A stretch of DNA of 64,000 bases from JAJDZL01 sp965220665 (GCA_965220665.1 CBDCQQ010000005.1:2356001-2420000); one strand, 5' to 3'; counted from the stretch's first letter, positions 26,762-35,372 are shown. The notes: a model not told the origin generated them from the sequence alone. Numbers and translations are program-made.

Positions 26762-27025
26762 ATGGCAAATGCCGCATTTGACACACTGACGGTGTCAAAA
26801 GAACTGCAGGACGCAGGGATCGAAGCGAAACATGCCGAAGCGATTGCGTTGGCAGTTAAGCAGGGGCAGGGAGACCTAGCAACCAAGCAAGACATCAATC
26901 TGCTGAAGACTGAGTTGAAGTCTGAAATCAATCAATTGAAGACCGATAATGCTTGGATCAAATGGGTTGTTGGTGCGAATCTCGCACTGTCTATTGCAAT
27001 CATCGGTTCGATCATCGTACTGTAG
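26762..27025 (+). CDS. small coiled-coil membrane protein (DUF1640/CCDC90-like)
   Basis: This 87-residue protein has a start supported by a strong GGAGG six bases before the ATG. The N-terminal part has alternating helix-forming residues with HAEAIALAVKQGQGDLATKQD, then a heptad-like coiled coil (LKTELKSEINQLKTD, about residues 48-62), and a single C-terminal membrane helix (VVGANLALSIAIIGSIIVL). This order resembles the DUF1640 family of tail-anchored coiled-coil proteins. Function is not known. It is followed by an intrinsic terminator at 27063-27086 and a 29-codon frame. Confidence 0.75.
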   Translation: MANAAFDTLTVSKELQDAGIEAKHAEAIALAVKQGQGDLATKQDINLLKTELKSEINQLKTDNAWIKWVVGANLALSIAIIGSIIVL

Positions 27026-27062
27026 CAGTAACGGTCAGGCTTGGCCGTTGAGCACACAATTA

Positions 27063-27086
27063 GGGGGGCTTCAAGCCCTCCTTTTT
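27063..27086 (+). terminator. intrinsic terminator after the coiled-coil gene
   Basis: A GC-rich hairpin (GGGCT-tca-AGCCC, extended by flanking GG/CC pairs) is directly followed by five T residues, 37 bases after the stop of the 87-residue gene. A second perfect hairpin (GTGCGCCA-ggca-TGGCGCAC, 27091-27110) follows at once. Confidence 0.75.
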
Positions 27087-27134
27087 CTTGGTGCGCCAGG
27101 CATGGCGCACAGTGCCTTGAAAGAGGATATACAA

Positions 27135-27224
27135 ATGTTTCTTTCATGGTTCCGCCGCCTTTACGTTTGCGGTTATCGTTTTAAGCGGATTGGTTGGCGC
27201 TTAGTCAAGCAGATAATCCCCTAA
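27135..27224 (+). CDS. putative 29-residue basic small protein
   Basis: A short open frame starts at ATG 27135 with an AGAGGA ribosome site seven bases upstream. It encodes a peptide with an aromatic/arginine-rich N-terminus (MFLSWFRRLY) and further lysine and arginine residues spaced in a way that would give an amphipathic, strongly positive helix. It lies just after the hairpin at 27091-27110 and ends one base before the convergent permease gene. The ribosome site and position argue that it is real; no homologue is recognised. Confidence 0.4.
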   Translation: MFLSWFRRLYVCGYRFKRIGWRLVKQIIP

Positions 27225-28079
27225 CTAAGTTCTGACCCCGCGCAATCGCTCGGTTCGCCGTCTCAACATCTCGATTGTAGTCAGCAACAGCATTGATACT
27301 AGCACCAGCAATGTTGCGACTGCGAGAATGGTTGGACTAATGTGTTCGCGAATTCCAGAAAACATCTGCCACGGAATGGTTCGCTGCTCAAAGCTACCAA
27401 CAAATAGAATCACAACGACTTCGTCAAATGAGGTGATAAAGGCGAATAGTGCGCCTGAAATCACTCCCGGTAAGATCAGTGGAACGACGATTTTGAAGAA
27501 TGTTGTTACGCCATCGGCTCCCAAGCTGTTTGCAGCCCGAATCAGACTGCGATCGAATCCGACCAGTGTAGCGGTCACTGTAATGACAACAAATGGAGTG
27601 CCTAAAGCCGCGTGGGCGAGGATAACACCGAGGTGGGTTCCCTGCAGATTGATTCGGGAGTAGAAGAAGAACATTCCACAAGCTGAAATGATCAGTGGCA
27701 CAATCATCGGGGAAATCAGAATTGCCATTAACATTGTTCGATAAGGTACTTCTCGACGGCTTAATCCCAATGCAGCAACGGTGCCGAGTGATGTTGCAAT
27801 CAAAGTAGAAAAGATTGCAATAATAAAGCTGTTGTTAACTGCTCCCCGCCAGTTGAGATTGGTAAAGAAGTCCTCATACCATCTGAGCGAATATCCTTCT
27901 GGATTGAATGACAGCATTTCGGGGGTAAATGTGAAAAACGGTACCGCGTTGAAAGATAGCGGTACGATAACCAGAATGGGAAAAATCAAAAACAGGAAGA
28001 TCAGCCCGCAGATAATGCGGAACAGATAATGCCAAATGCGTTCGAGTGGTGTCGTGTAGGGTGGTAATTTACTTTTCAT
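27225..28079 (-). CDS. ABC transporter permease, PotC-like
   Basis: This is the second inner-membrane permease of a spermidine/putrescine-type importer. The 284-residue protein has about six membrane helices. The EAA loop that contacts the ATPase is LIRAANSLGADGVTTFFKIVVPLILPGVISG. It lies 10 bases after the PotB-like gene. Related transporters carry polyamines, opines or betaine-like compounds; no ATP-binding gene is found nearby, so the ATPase must be encoded elsewhere. Confidence 0.88.
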   Translation of the reverse strand: MKSKLPPYTTPLERIWHYLFRIICGLIFLFLIFPILVIVPLSFNAVPFFTFTPEMLSFNPEGYSLRWYEDFFTNLNWRGAVNNSFIIAIFSTLIATSLGTVAALGLSRREVPYRTMLMAILISPMIVPLIISACGMFFFYSRINLQGTHLGVILAHAALGTPFVVITVTATLVGFDRSLIRAANSLGADGVTTFFKIVVPLILPGVISGALFAFITSFDEVVVILFVGSFEQRTIPWQMFSGIREHISPTILAVATLLVLVSMLLLTTIEMLRRRTERLRGVRT

Positions 28080-28089
28080 TTGGCTTAGC

Positions 28090-29361
28090 TTACCCGAGTT
28101 TCATGTTATCGACGCCGACAATTCGATCATACAGGAGGTAAAGTACCAGCACAAGACCTAACAGTATGATTCCGAGTGCTGCAGCCAATCCCCAGTTCAG
28201 AGAGACTGAAACGTGGTAAGCGATGAAGTTACTAATAAATGTGCCGGACGTTCCACCAACAAGGGCGGGAGTTATGTAGTAACCAATCGCAAGAATGAAT
28301 ACAAGAATTCCACCTGCTCCGATTCCTGGAATCGTATTTGGTGCATATACCTTGAAAAATGCATTGAACGGGTGCGCGCCAAGAGAAACGGCTGCTCGCA
28401 TGTAACTCTTTGGGATCGTCTTCATTACGCTGTAAAGCGGAAGAATCATAAAAGGCAGCAGGATGTGGGTCATTGCTACGACAGTTCCGGTCGCGTTATG
28501 AATCATTGCGAGCCGGTTTTCATTTTCAATGATGTTGAGAGCAACCATGATGTCATTGAGCACACCTTCTCTTTGCAGCATTGCGATCCATGAGGTCGTT
28601 CGTACCAGCAGAGATGTCCAGAATGGCAACAGTACTAGCATCAACAAAAGATTACTGGTTTTCAAGGGCAGGGTTGCCAGAAGATAGGCGACTGGATAGC
28701 CCAAAATGAGAGTCATCAGCGTGATCAAGCCACTCAAATAAAGTGTACGCCAGAACAATTTGAGATAGATCCGGCTTTTCTCATCCTGTAATTGAAGATC
28801 TCCGGCCGGAGTGACCTGTAAATCAATTGCGGCCCAGAAGTAACCTGCTGTGAGATTTGGTGAAAATGTCTTGATTACCTGCCAGGTTTCAAGCTGCCCC
28901 CATTTCTTGTCGACCTTGATGACTGCCTCTTTGTAAGGTCCTTCGTCAAATTTTGGAATTCTTCTTTGGGATTTTCTGAACAAACTGTTCATCCCGGGTA
29001 ATTCATAATTGAGGCGTTTGCCGACCCGAGTAATTAGTTTATCTGGAGCACCGGCTTTAACATCTTCAACTAGCGCTTCATAGGTACTTTCGTCTGGTAG
29101 TTCACCTGATGTCGCATCCCACTGTTTGAGTTGTTCAACTGTTTTTGGAAGGTAGGTGGACACGATTGGGTCTTCAACACCTCTCCATAACATGTCTCCT
29201 ATTGGCACCAGAAAGGTTAAACCAAGAAAGATAAACAACGGAGCGACTAGGGCGAGAGACTTCATCTTGTCTCGACGAAGCGCACGAGACAAAGCCGTTT
29301 TCAGTGGGACGCCGTCCGCTGTTGTTAGAGGTTGGTCAGGATAGACAGCGGAATTAGCCAT
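28090..29361 (-). CDS. ABC transporter permease, PotB-like, with extended periplasmic region
   Basis: This is the first permease of the same importer. At 423 residues it is longer than PotB (about 280), owing to an insertion of roughly 130 residues after the first membrane helix (LVAPLFIFLGLTFLVPIGDM), most likely periplasmic and charged (about residues 58-200). Helices and the EAA loop (YMRAAVSLGAHPFNAFFKVYAPNTIPGIGAG) follow. Such insertions are known in a subgroup of PotB-like permeases of marine bacteria, from memory. It is separated from the binding protein gene by a strong hairpin. Confidence 0.88.
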   Translation of the reverse strand: MANSAVYPDQPLTTADGVPLKTALSRALRRDKMKSLALVAPLFIFLGLTFLVPIGDMLWRGVEDPIVSTYLPKTVEQLKQWDATSGELPDESTYEALVEDVKAGAPDKLITRVGKRLNYELPGMNSLFRKSQRRIPKFDEGPYKEAVIKVDKKWGQLETWQVIKTFSPNLTAGYFWAAIDLQVTPAGDLQLQDEKSRIYLKLFWRTLYLSGLITLMTLILGYPVAYLLATLPLKTSNLLLMLVLLPFWTSLLVRTTSWIAMLQREGVLNDIMVALNIIENENRLAMIHNATGTVVAMTHILLPFMILPLYSVMKTIPKSYMRAAVSLGAHPFNAFFKVYAPNTIPGIGAGGILVFILAIGYYITPALVGGTSGTFISNFIAYHVSVSLNWGLAAALGIILLGLVLVLYLLYDRIVGVDNMKLG

Positions 29362-29412
29362 AGTTTATGTTGTCGCAGATTAGTTGAGTTGTTGATAAAT
29401 TGTTGCGAAATT

Positions 29413-29452
29413 CAATGAGAGGCACCAGCGATACTGCCAGTGCCTCTCATTG
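29413..29452 (-). terminator. perfect inverted repeat between binding protein and permease genes
   Basis: CAATGAGAGGCAC (29413-29425) and GTGCCTCTCATTG (29440-29452) form a 13-pair perfect stem with a 14-base loop in the 123-base gap after the binding-protein gene. No long U run follows on the minus strand, so it is more likely a partial terminator or mRNA-stabilising element that raises binding protein over permease expression, as seen in other importers. Confidence 0.6.
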
Positions 29453-29484
29453 ACCATGTCTATTTGGCTTAGACCAAAGTTGAC

Positions 29485-30585
29485 TTACTGAGCAAGCCAG
29501 GAATTGAATTGTTCGTTCAGATCATCCTGGTTGTCCGCCCACCACTCAATGTTGAAAAGCAAGGTTGTTTTTGAGTTGGCGGGGTCAGTTGGCATATGAG
29601 GTGCCATCTCGATACCCAGCGTTGCATGTGTGCTGACCAAAGCAGCAGATGATTTGCGTACCGGACCATAAGAAATGTATTTCGCCTGGTCGGCCAGTCT
29701 TTGGGTGTCTGAAGCATAACGCAGCAGCGCCAAAGCCTGTTCGCGATGAGGTGCACCTTTTGGAATCACCCAGCCATCAATATCGAACACCTGCCAGTCC
29801 CACAACATTCCAATTGGCTGTCCTTCTTCTTCAATCGCGGAAAACAATCGTCCGTTGTATGCAGAGGACATCACAACTTCACCATCGGCGAGCATTTGCG
29901 GAGGCTGTGCACCGCGTGTCCACCAAACTGTTTCGGCTTTGATGGTGTCGAGTTTCGCGAAAGCCTGTGCTACACCTTCAGGTGTGTCCAGAACATCGTA
30001 AACGTCATCCGGTGATACGCCATCTGAAATCAAAGCCCACTCAAGATTGTTAATTGGTTTCTTCTCCATTCCCCGCTTCCCAGGAAAGCTGTCCATATCA
30101 AAGACATCAGATATCTGAGTTGGAGGTGTTGGTACCATATCGGTGCGATAACCCCAAGTAGTCGAATAGACAATATTTGGAATGTGGCAATCCGAGGTCA
30201 GAAATTCACCCATATCTACGCTTGCTGGCGTTCCATCGGGCGCTGGGTTAAGAATCTCATCGATATCAACTTCTTCAACCAGTCCCTCGTCGCACATTGT
30301 AATAGTATCAGCTGCGATGGCATCCAGGAGAGACCACGTGACGTTTCCGACTTCTGCCTGGGCTCTTAACTTGGCGACTCCTTCAGATGCAGAGTCATCG
30401 TTAATGATTGTGATACCAGGATTCTCAGCCATAAATGGTTCATGGTAGGCAAGTTGCTGGCTCTTCGAATAAGCCCCGCCCCATGATACTACCACCAACT
30501 CCTGGGCTTGAGCAGTTACAAAACTACCTGCAAGCACCAGGGCAGAGACCGATAGGATGCCGTGTTTAAGAATTGACTTTTTCAT
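29485..30585 (-). CDS. periplasmic substrate-binding protein, PotD-like
   Basis: This is the solute receptor of the importer. The 366-residue protein has a Sec signal peptide (MKKSILKHGILSVSALVLAG, cleavage after AQA near residue 27). The mature part begins LVVVSWGGAYSKSQQLAY, a PotD-family N-terminus, and has TTWGYRTDM and WWTRGAQPPQML. It is the first gene of the three-gene unit. The divergent neighbour encodes a DddP-like enzyme, so the ligand could be DMSP, a betaine or a polyamine; the sequence alone does not decide. Confidence 0.88.
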   Translation of the reverse strand: MKKSILKHGILSVSALVLAGSFVTAQAQELVVVSWGGAYSKSQQLAYHEPFMAENPGITIINDDSASEGVAKLRAQAEVGNVTWSLLDAIAADTITMCDEGLVEEVDIDEILNPAPDGTPASVDMGEFLTSDCHIPNIVYSTTWGYRTDMVPTPPTQISDVFDMDSFPGKRGMEKKPINNLEWALISDGVSPDDVYDVLDTPEGVAQAFAKLDTIKAETVWWTRGAQPPQMLADGEVVMSSAYNGRLFSAIEEEGQPIGMLWDWQVFDIDGWVIPKGAPHREQALALLRYASDTQRLADQAKYISYGPVRKSSAALVSTHATLGIEMAPHMPTDPANSKTTLLFNIEWWADNQDDLNEQFNSWLAQ

Positions 30586-31029
30586 TCATAATTCTCCGTT
30601 TTTTTAAAGCCTGATTGGCGCATAAATTAGTCAATTAAGTTCTACGAATTTAGACGTCAACCGTCGTTTCAACAACAATTTTGCCGTCATAAATATTGAG
30701 TATAGGTAATTTTTTATGCGAGTGTTAGTAAATCTTTTTCGGATACATCCTTATACAGGTAAAAAATAACGCTGGATTGAATTGTGTGATTGAATAAGCC
30801 ATCAAGCTGTTCTTCTGAATTCAGTTCCCTGACTATTGAAATAAGCTCAACCTTTGAGGCGATCAATTTAAGATTTAAGTGCCTATTACAACGCAAATAA
30901 TCTGGAGTTCTTGACCGCAATTTCACAAAAATTGAAATGCAGATACACGCACAAAAATCATAAAATCATACGGTCTGTAAATTAGACGAAAATCACGAAT
31001 CTTTGGCAAAAGAAACAGGAGCATTGAAT
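30586..31029. other. intergenic region between divergent transporter and DddP-like genes
   Basis: The region is AT-rich and must contain both divergent promoters. A 70-codon GTG frame on the minus strand (30714-30926) has no ribosome site and is probably chance. No strong inverted repeat or riboswitch was recognised. Confidence 0.5.
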
Positions 31030-32250
31030 ATGGCGGAAGTACGCAACCGGCAACATGGGGCGATGGAGTTTTCGCAGCCTCCAGTTGATTTGGACACCGT
31101 GCGAAGATATCGATTAGAGCGGGTTAAACAGCAGCTTCGCAGCCGGGATTTGGCTGGGGCTTTGCTGTTCGATCAATTGAACACTCGATATGTAACCGAT
31201 GCAACCAATATGCAGATTTGGTGTTCGCACTACGAAGCTCGCTGTGCATTCGTGGCAACCGAAGGTCCCGTCATTTTGTGGGACTTCGGTAACATGCCTC
31301 ATCTTGCCGAAGATCTGCCAACGATTGATGAATACCGGGTTATTACACCATTTTATTTTTTTGCTGCCGGATCGCGTTGTGAGTCAAACGCCAAAAAATT
31401 TGCTCAGGAAATCAATGATCTGGTTAACACATATGGTGGCGGCAACCGCAGACTAGCTGTCGATCGTTGCAGCTTGCTGGGTATTCATGAGCTTGAACAA
31501 TGCAGAATCGAATTGATTGAGGGGCAAGATGTCATGGAAATTGCCAGGGTCATCAAGTCGCCCGAGGAACTGGAATTGATGAAATATTCGGTGCAGGTGT
31601 GTGAAACTGCTGTCTCGAACATGCGCGATGCGATGGCTCCAGGAATTACGGAAAATGCATTGTGGGCGAAGTTGCATGAAACCAATATTGCATTGGGTGG
31701 AGAATGGATTGAAACGCGCCTTCTTGCATCAGGCCCACGAACTAATCCATGGATGAGAGAGTCCTCTATGAGGGTTATGGAGAAGGGCGAAATGATGAGT
31801 TTCGACACTGATCTGATCGGCCCTTATGGTTACTGCTGTGATATGTCTCGTTCCTGGATTTGTGGCGAAGTCAAACCTACACCGGAGCAGGCGCGGATAT
31901 ATCAACTGGCAGCGGAACAAATTCGTTTTAACACTGAATTGATAAAACCAGGGGTGGAATTCCGGGAATTGTCCAAAAATGCATGGCCAGTGCCGGAGGA
32001 GTTTCAACCCAATCGATATGGTGTGATTATTCACGGTGTGGGGCTGGCCGACGAATATCCCAGCATCAAACACTACATGGACTTTGACAAAAAGGGCTAT
32101 GACGGTGTATTCGAACCTGGGATGACGCTATGTGTTGAATCTTACATGGGTTCCATTCACGGTGGGGAAGGAGTTAAGCTGGAAGAGCAGGTATTGATCA
32201 CTGAAACAGGCTGCGAAATGCTTACCAGTTATCCGCTCGAAGACTGGTAG
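31030..32250 (+). CDS. M24-family protein closely resembling DMSP lyase DddP
   Basis: DddP is an M24 peptidase-fold enzyme that cleaves dimethylsulfoniopropionate to dimethyl sulfide and acrylate. This 406-residue product carries segments I recall as typical of DddP: FDQLNTRYVTDATNMQIW, GGEWIETRLLASGPRTNPW, MSFDTDLIGPYGYCCDMSRSW and IIHGVGLADEYP. Counting from the ATG at 31030, the likely metal ligands are D259, D261, D271, H335, E370 and E385. The residues matching the proposed DddP catalytic tyrosine and aspartate (Y330, D341) are also present with the same spacing to the histidine. The ATG at 31030 has an AGGAG site eight bases upstream; a TTG at 31003 is the longer alternative. It could instead be a DddP-like Xaa-Pro dipeptidase with another substrate. 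Confidence 0.78.
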   Translation: MAEVRNRQHGAMEFSQPPVDLDTVRRYRLERVKQQLRSRDLAGALLFDQLNTRYVTDATNMQIWCSHYEARCAFVATEGPVILWDFGNMPHLAEDLPTIDEYRVITPFYFFAAGSRCESNAKKFAQEINDLVNTYGGGNRRLAVDRCSLLGIHELEQCRIELIEGQDVMEIARVIKSPEELELMKYSVQVCETAVSNMRDAMAPGITENALWAKLHETNIALGGEWIETRLLASGPRTNPWMRESSMRVMEKGEMMSFDTDLIGPYGYCCDMSRSWICGEVKPTPEQARIYQLAAEQIRFNTELIKPGVEFRELSKNAWPVPEEFQPNRYGVIIHGVGLADEYPSIKHYMDFDKKGYDGVFEPGMTLCVESYMGSIHGGEGVKLEEQVLITETGCEMLTSYPLEDW

Positions 32251-32284
32251 TTCAAAGTCAGAGACTAGAATCTCACCTGTCGCA

Positions 32285-33376
32285 TTAGAAATATCGCTGA
32301 AGAACAATATCGTGTGTGAACTCAAACAGTGAATCGAGAGCCGGTTCCAATTCGGCAATTCTGGGATCGGTGGTTGTGCCCCGGCAGAATCTCGCATAGA
32401 TCTGCATGAAAATAATGCAGTGTTTGAATGCTGTCAGCACCCGATAGTAATGAAGGTTGGAGAGGTCACGTCCGCTGATCTTGGCGTAATAGTCTGCAAC
32501 TGTCTCTCGATTCATCCAGCCTGGGCTTGTAGAGGTCGGCATTTGTCCAACTTTATTCAGGGCTGGTGGGTCTGTTGGTTCTGTCCAGTAGCTGAGCAGT
32601 GTGGCAAAATCAAATAGGGGGTCTCCCTGTGTACACATATCCCAGTCCAGCAGTGCGATAGGCTGGGTAAGGTCGTCTCGGTCCAGAACAATATTGTTGA
32701 GTTTAAAATCGTTGTGAAGCAAGGTGTGCCCGGCACTAGGAGCCGGTTGCTTTTCCAGCCAGTTGATGATCGTCGTGGCTGAGGCAGGGCTGGCACTGTT
32801 CCGATATACATCTTCCGCAGCGACGTAATAGCGTTTCACCCACCCGCGTACCGCACGTTCAAGAAATCCTTCCGGTCGTCCAAGGTCTTGTAATTCCACA
32901 CTGGCGGATTCAACAGATTGAAATTCGACCAGCACTTCGACAATCATTTCTGACAGCCGCCAGGTCTGACTGTGAAGACTCTCAGGTACATCCATTTGAA
33001 TAACCGCCCCTGGCCGATATTGCATAATCAGAAAAGGTGCTCCCAAAATTTCGGGGTCGTCGCAAAGCAACAAGCCTTTGGGTGCCAATGGAAACTCCCT
33101 CCAAAGCCGTGAAGTCACTCTGTACTCTCGTACCATATCGTTTGCACCTGGCGGTAGAGGTCCATGTGGCGGGCGGCGCAGAACACAGAGTTCACCATCC
33201 ATCTGGATCAGGAAATTAAGGTTTCCAAAACCGCCAACAAACTGCTTTGGCTCTGGTTCAGCGATAAATTCGTGACCAAGGCTTTGGAGATACTGCTCTA
33301 AATTTAGCCAGTTTTCAGGTTGCTGGTGCTCTGATGAGAAAAACCGATCGGTCGTGAGTTCAATATCCATCTGCAT
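32285..33376 (-). CDS. aminoglycoside phosphotransferase/ACAD10-like kinase family protein
   Basis: The 363-residue protein has the APH kinase fold. The catalytic loop is LLHNDFKLNNIVLD (aspartate and asparagine of the HxDxxxxN motif) and the metal-binding aspartate is in ALLDWDMCTQGDPLFDFATLL. The N-terminal glycine-rich segment is FVGGFGNLNFLIQ. It matches the subgroup related to the N-terminal domain of eukaryotic ACAD10/11, which phosphorylates hydroxyacyl compounds, rather than antibiotic resistance enzymes. It converges on the DddP-like gene. ATG codons at 33376 and 33370 are both possible starts. Confidence 0.8.
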   Translation of the reverse strand: MQMDIELTTDRFFSSEHQQPENWLNLEQYLQSLGHEFIAEPEPKQFVGGFGNLNFLIQMDGELCVLRRPPHGPLPPGANDMVREYRVTSRLWREFPLAPKGLLLCDDPEILGAPFLIMQYRPGAVIQMDVPESLHSQTWRLSEMIVEVLVEFQSVESASVELQDLGRPEGFLERAVRGWVKRYYVAAEDVYRNSASPASATTIINWLEKQPAPSAGHTLLHNDFKLNNIVLDRDDLTQPIALLDWDMCTQGDPLFDFATLLSYWTEPTDPPALNKVGQMPTSTSPGWMNRETVADYYAKISGRDLSNLHYYRVLTAFKHCIIFMQIYARFCRGTTTDPRIAELEPALDSLFEFTHDIVLQRYF

Positions 33377-33606
33377 ATAAAAGTTTGTAATTTTGCACCC
33401 CGTTTCGTGTCTAGTGCAACTCAGAAATATATTTATTGGCTGTGTGAGGTGAGTTCGAAGCTGATGAATATTTTACCTTTGTGATATTTCGGACCATTCG
33501 AAATCCAAAACGCCGCTGGCAATTGGGCAGCTTTTTCAGAAACATCGCCTGAGTATAATTCGGTGTAATTTTAAGTATTGTCAATCACTAATCAGGAGGC
33601 AGCGTC

Positions 33607-34227
33607 ATGGATCCCACTAAACCTCGTAATCCCGGAAAAGTTGAATGGTCGGGTGAAAACCCAGGCATATACTTCAAGGAAGATCCGGATGGGGACTGGA
33701 CTGCACTCGGAATTTTTTTCCGCGTTGTTTTATCTCCTCATGGCGCTGGCACAACAATGATTGTGCTGGAAAAGCCGGATGAGGAGGCTGGATTGCCGGA
33801 TGCCAATAACATTTGTCTCACTGACAACGAAGAATTGACGGAATATCTGATTTCTGACTACATGTCGAAATTTCCGTCATTTAGGGGACGAAAGGGCCTA
33901 CAGCACATGAGCTATCGAAAGATAGACGAAGTGACTTCACGAGGAGATCTCAGGGAGTATCGGACTGAATCAGTGATTGCTGGTGATCTTGAAGTTGTAA
34001 TGTCATGGCGGGATTTGCAAGAACCCTTCGCAGCTGAGGTAGCAGCGGAAATCGGAGCCACTGGCGAGCATGACATGTACAGTGTTTTCATTGAAGCAAA
34101 GGCAGCTGAAATTTCTGTTAATGGGCACTTTTTCTCGGGTCAATTAACCACCCGGAATTTCCTTGGGCGAGAAACAAGTACCGCATTCATGGCTATTTCA
34201 GAAACCTGGTTGACTCCGGCTGGTTGA
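33607..34227 (+). CDS. uncharacterised 206-residue protein
   Basis: A strong AGGAGG site lies before the ATG, so this is a real gene. The product is acidic, soluble and has no signal peptide or membrane helix. I do not recognise the family; visible segments include PGKVEWSGENPGIYFKED, FFRVVLSPHGAGTTMIVLEK and SYRKIDEVTSRGDLREY. It stands alone between the phosphotransferase gene and the mscS-like operon. Confidence 0.7.
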   Translation: MDPTKPRNPGKVEWSGENPGIYFKEDPDGDWTALGIFFRVVLSPHGAGTTMIVLEKPDEEAGLPDANNICLTDNEELTEYLISDYMSKFPSFRGRKGLQHMSYRKIDEVTSRGDLREYRTESVIAGDLEVVMSWRDLQEPFAAEVAAEIGATGEHDMYSVFIEAKAAEISVNGHFFSGQLTTRNFLGRETSTAFMAISETWLTPAG

Positions 34228-34430
34228 TCGGGATTATTTGAGTTGTACTCTATGCGGTTATTACTGTTCTGTGTTTAGATATCGTTTTGAACAGGTTACT
34301 TTTCAATGCAATTCGTGGACTGAGTCTTTCGAATTTTGCCCTTTCGTCGAGCTTTAAGTGAGAATTGATAAGTGTTTGTTAGTGTGAAATTGTCATCCAA
34401 TTACCAATAAAAACAAAGTATTAAATCATT

Positions 34431-34530
34431 TATAATGTCCACTTGGAAATTCGCATCGCTGGAATCAGCGGCTCATTTTGGCGAATGCTTGAATCACTAG
34501 CGACTCGACGCTAGCCACTGTGTGGAAGCA
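34431..34530 (+). promoter_or_regulatory. promoter -10 and structured leader of the mscS-mgtE operon
   Basis: TATAAT at 34431-34436 would start a transcript near 34443. The next 90 bases contain nested inverted repeats: ATTCGC (34449-34454) with GCGAAT (34481-34486), enclosing CGCTG-gaat-CAGCG (34457-34470), and then CTAGCG-actcga-CGCTAG (34497-34514), ending 18 bases before the mscS-like ATG. No good -35 element is seen at 17 bases. No known magnesium riboswitch was recognised, but the operon ends in a magnesium transporter, so metal-dependent control is possible. The 34228-34430 part shows nothing. Confidence 0.45.
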
Positions 34531-34532
34531 AA

Positions 34533-35372
34533 ATGGACCAATTACTCGACTGGGGTACTCAGCTTGCGCAACTAGCGCTTGATTCTGTTTCGAAATTCAT
34601 CGATTTTCTGCCACAGATTCTGGGTGTTCTGGTAACACTTCTGATTGGCTGGATTCTCGCCCGAGTCAGCAAAGTACTGGTCCTTCGACTCATAGGCGTA
34701 CTCAACCGAATTCGCCTGCGTATCAAATTCGCAGGCACACCGGTCCTGCCAAATATCACCGAACCGGTTGCGGTAGTTGTATCTAGGATAGTCTACTGGG
34801 CCATCATTCTGGTATTTATCGCACTGTCAACTCAGTTGCTCGGACTTGGGATGTTCGCCGACTGGCTTGGTCGGCTGGTGAGCCACCTGCCGAACATACT
34901 ATCGGGCGTTCTCATCATCTGGGCGGGTGTTGTCTTTAGTGGACTGATCGCTCAGGCAATCAGTTCTGCAGCAGTCAATTTACCTGAGTCACAGCGCGCT
35001 GCCTTGTCTCGGGTAGCACAATTATTCGTGCTTATTTTGCTCATTTTGATTGGTGTCGATCAGATTGGCGTAAATGTTCGGGTAGTGCTTACGATAATGG
35101 CGGTTACCATTGGCGCAGCACTCGGTGGGCTTGCCATTGCTTTCAGTCTTGGTGCTCGACAGCTGGTGAGCAATTTAATTGGAGTTCGATATCTGAACTC
35201 CGACTATCGTATCGGGCAGAGCATCCGAATTGGTCAGCATGAAGGTACCATTCTTCAAATTACATCAGTTTCCGTCATATTGGAAACAGAAGAAGGTCGT
35301 GTGACAATACCAGCACAAATGTTTTCCGATCAGCCCAGCGTATTGGTCTCGAGGGAGCCGGGAAATGTCTGA
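34533..35372 (+). CDS. small-conductance mechanosensitive channel family protein (MscS-like)
   Basis: This is a 279-residue inner-membrane protein with several helices (about residues 24-50, 79-105, 118-145, 160-180 and 185-210). The last helix and following segment, AALGGLAIAFSLGARQLVSNLIGVRYL, match the pore-lining helix and start of the beta domain of MscS. It has the extra conserved-TM-helix arrangement of short YbdG-like relatives. The stop overlaps the next gene start by eight bases (ATGTCTGA), so the two are co-translated. It may respond to osmotic or metal-related membrane stress. Confidence 0.82.
   Translation: MDQLLDWGTQLAQLALDSVSKFIDFLPQILGVLVTLLIGWILARVSKVLVLRLIGVLNRIRLRIKFAGTPVLPNITEPVAVVVSRIVYWAIILVFIALSTQLLGLGMFADWLGRLVSHLPNILSGVLIIWAGVVFSGLIAQAISSAAVNLPESQRAALSRVAQLFVLILLILIGVDQIGVNVRVVLTIMAVTIGAALGGLAIAFSLGARQLVSNLIGVRYLNSDYRIGQSIRIGQHEGTILQITSVSVILETEEGRVTIPAQMFSDQPSVLVSREPGNV

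Noticed and set aside
30714..30926. 70-codon minus-strand frame between the transporter and DddP-like genes.
   Set aside because: GTG start, no ribosome site, no recognisable family; probably chance in AT-rich DNA.
34228..34532. Known M-box type magnesium riboswitch before the mscS-mgtE operon.
   Set aside because: Hairpins are present but the conserved M-box sequence blocks are not seen, so only a candidate structured leader is reported.
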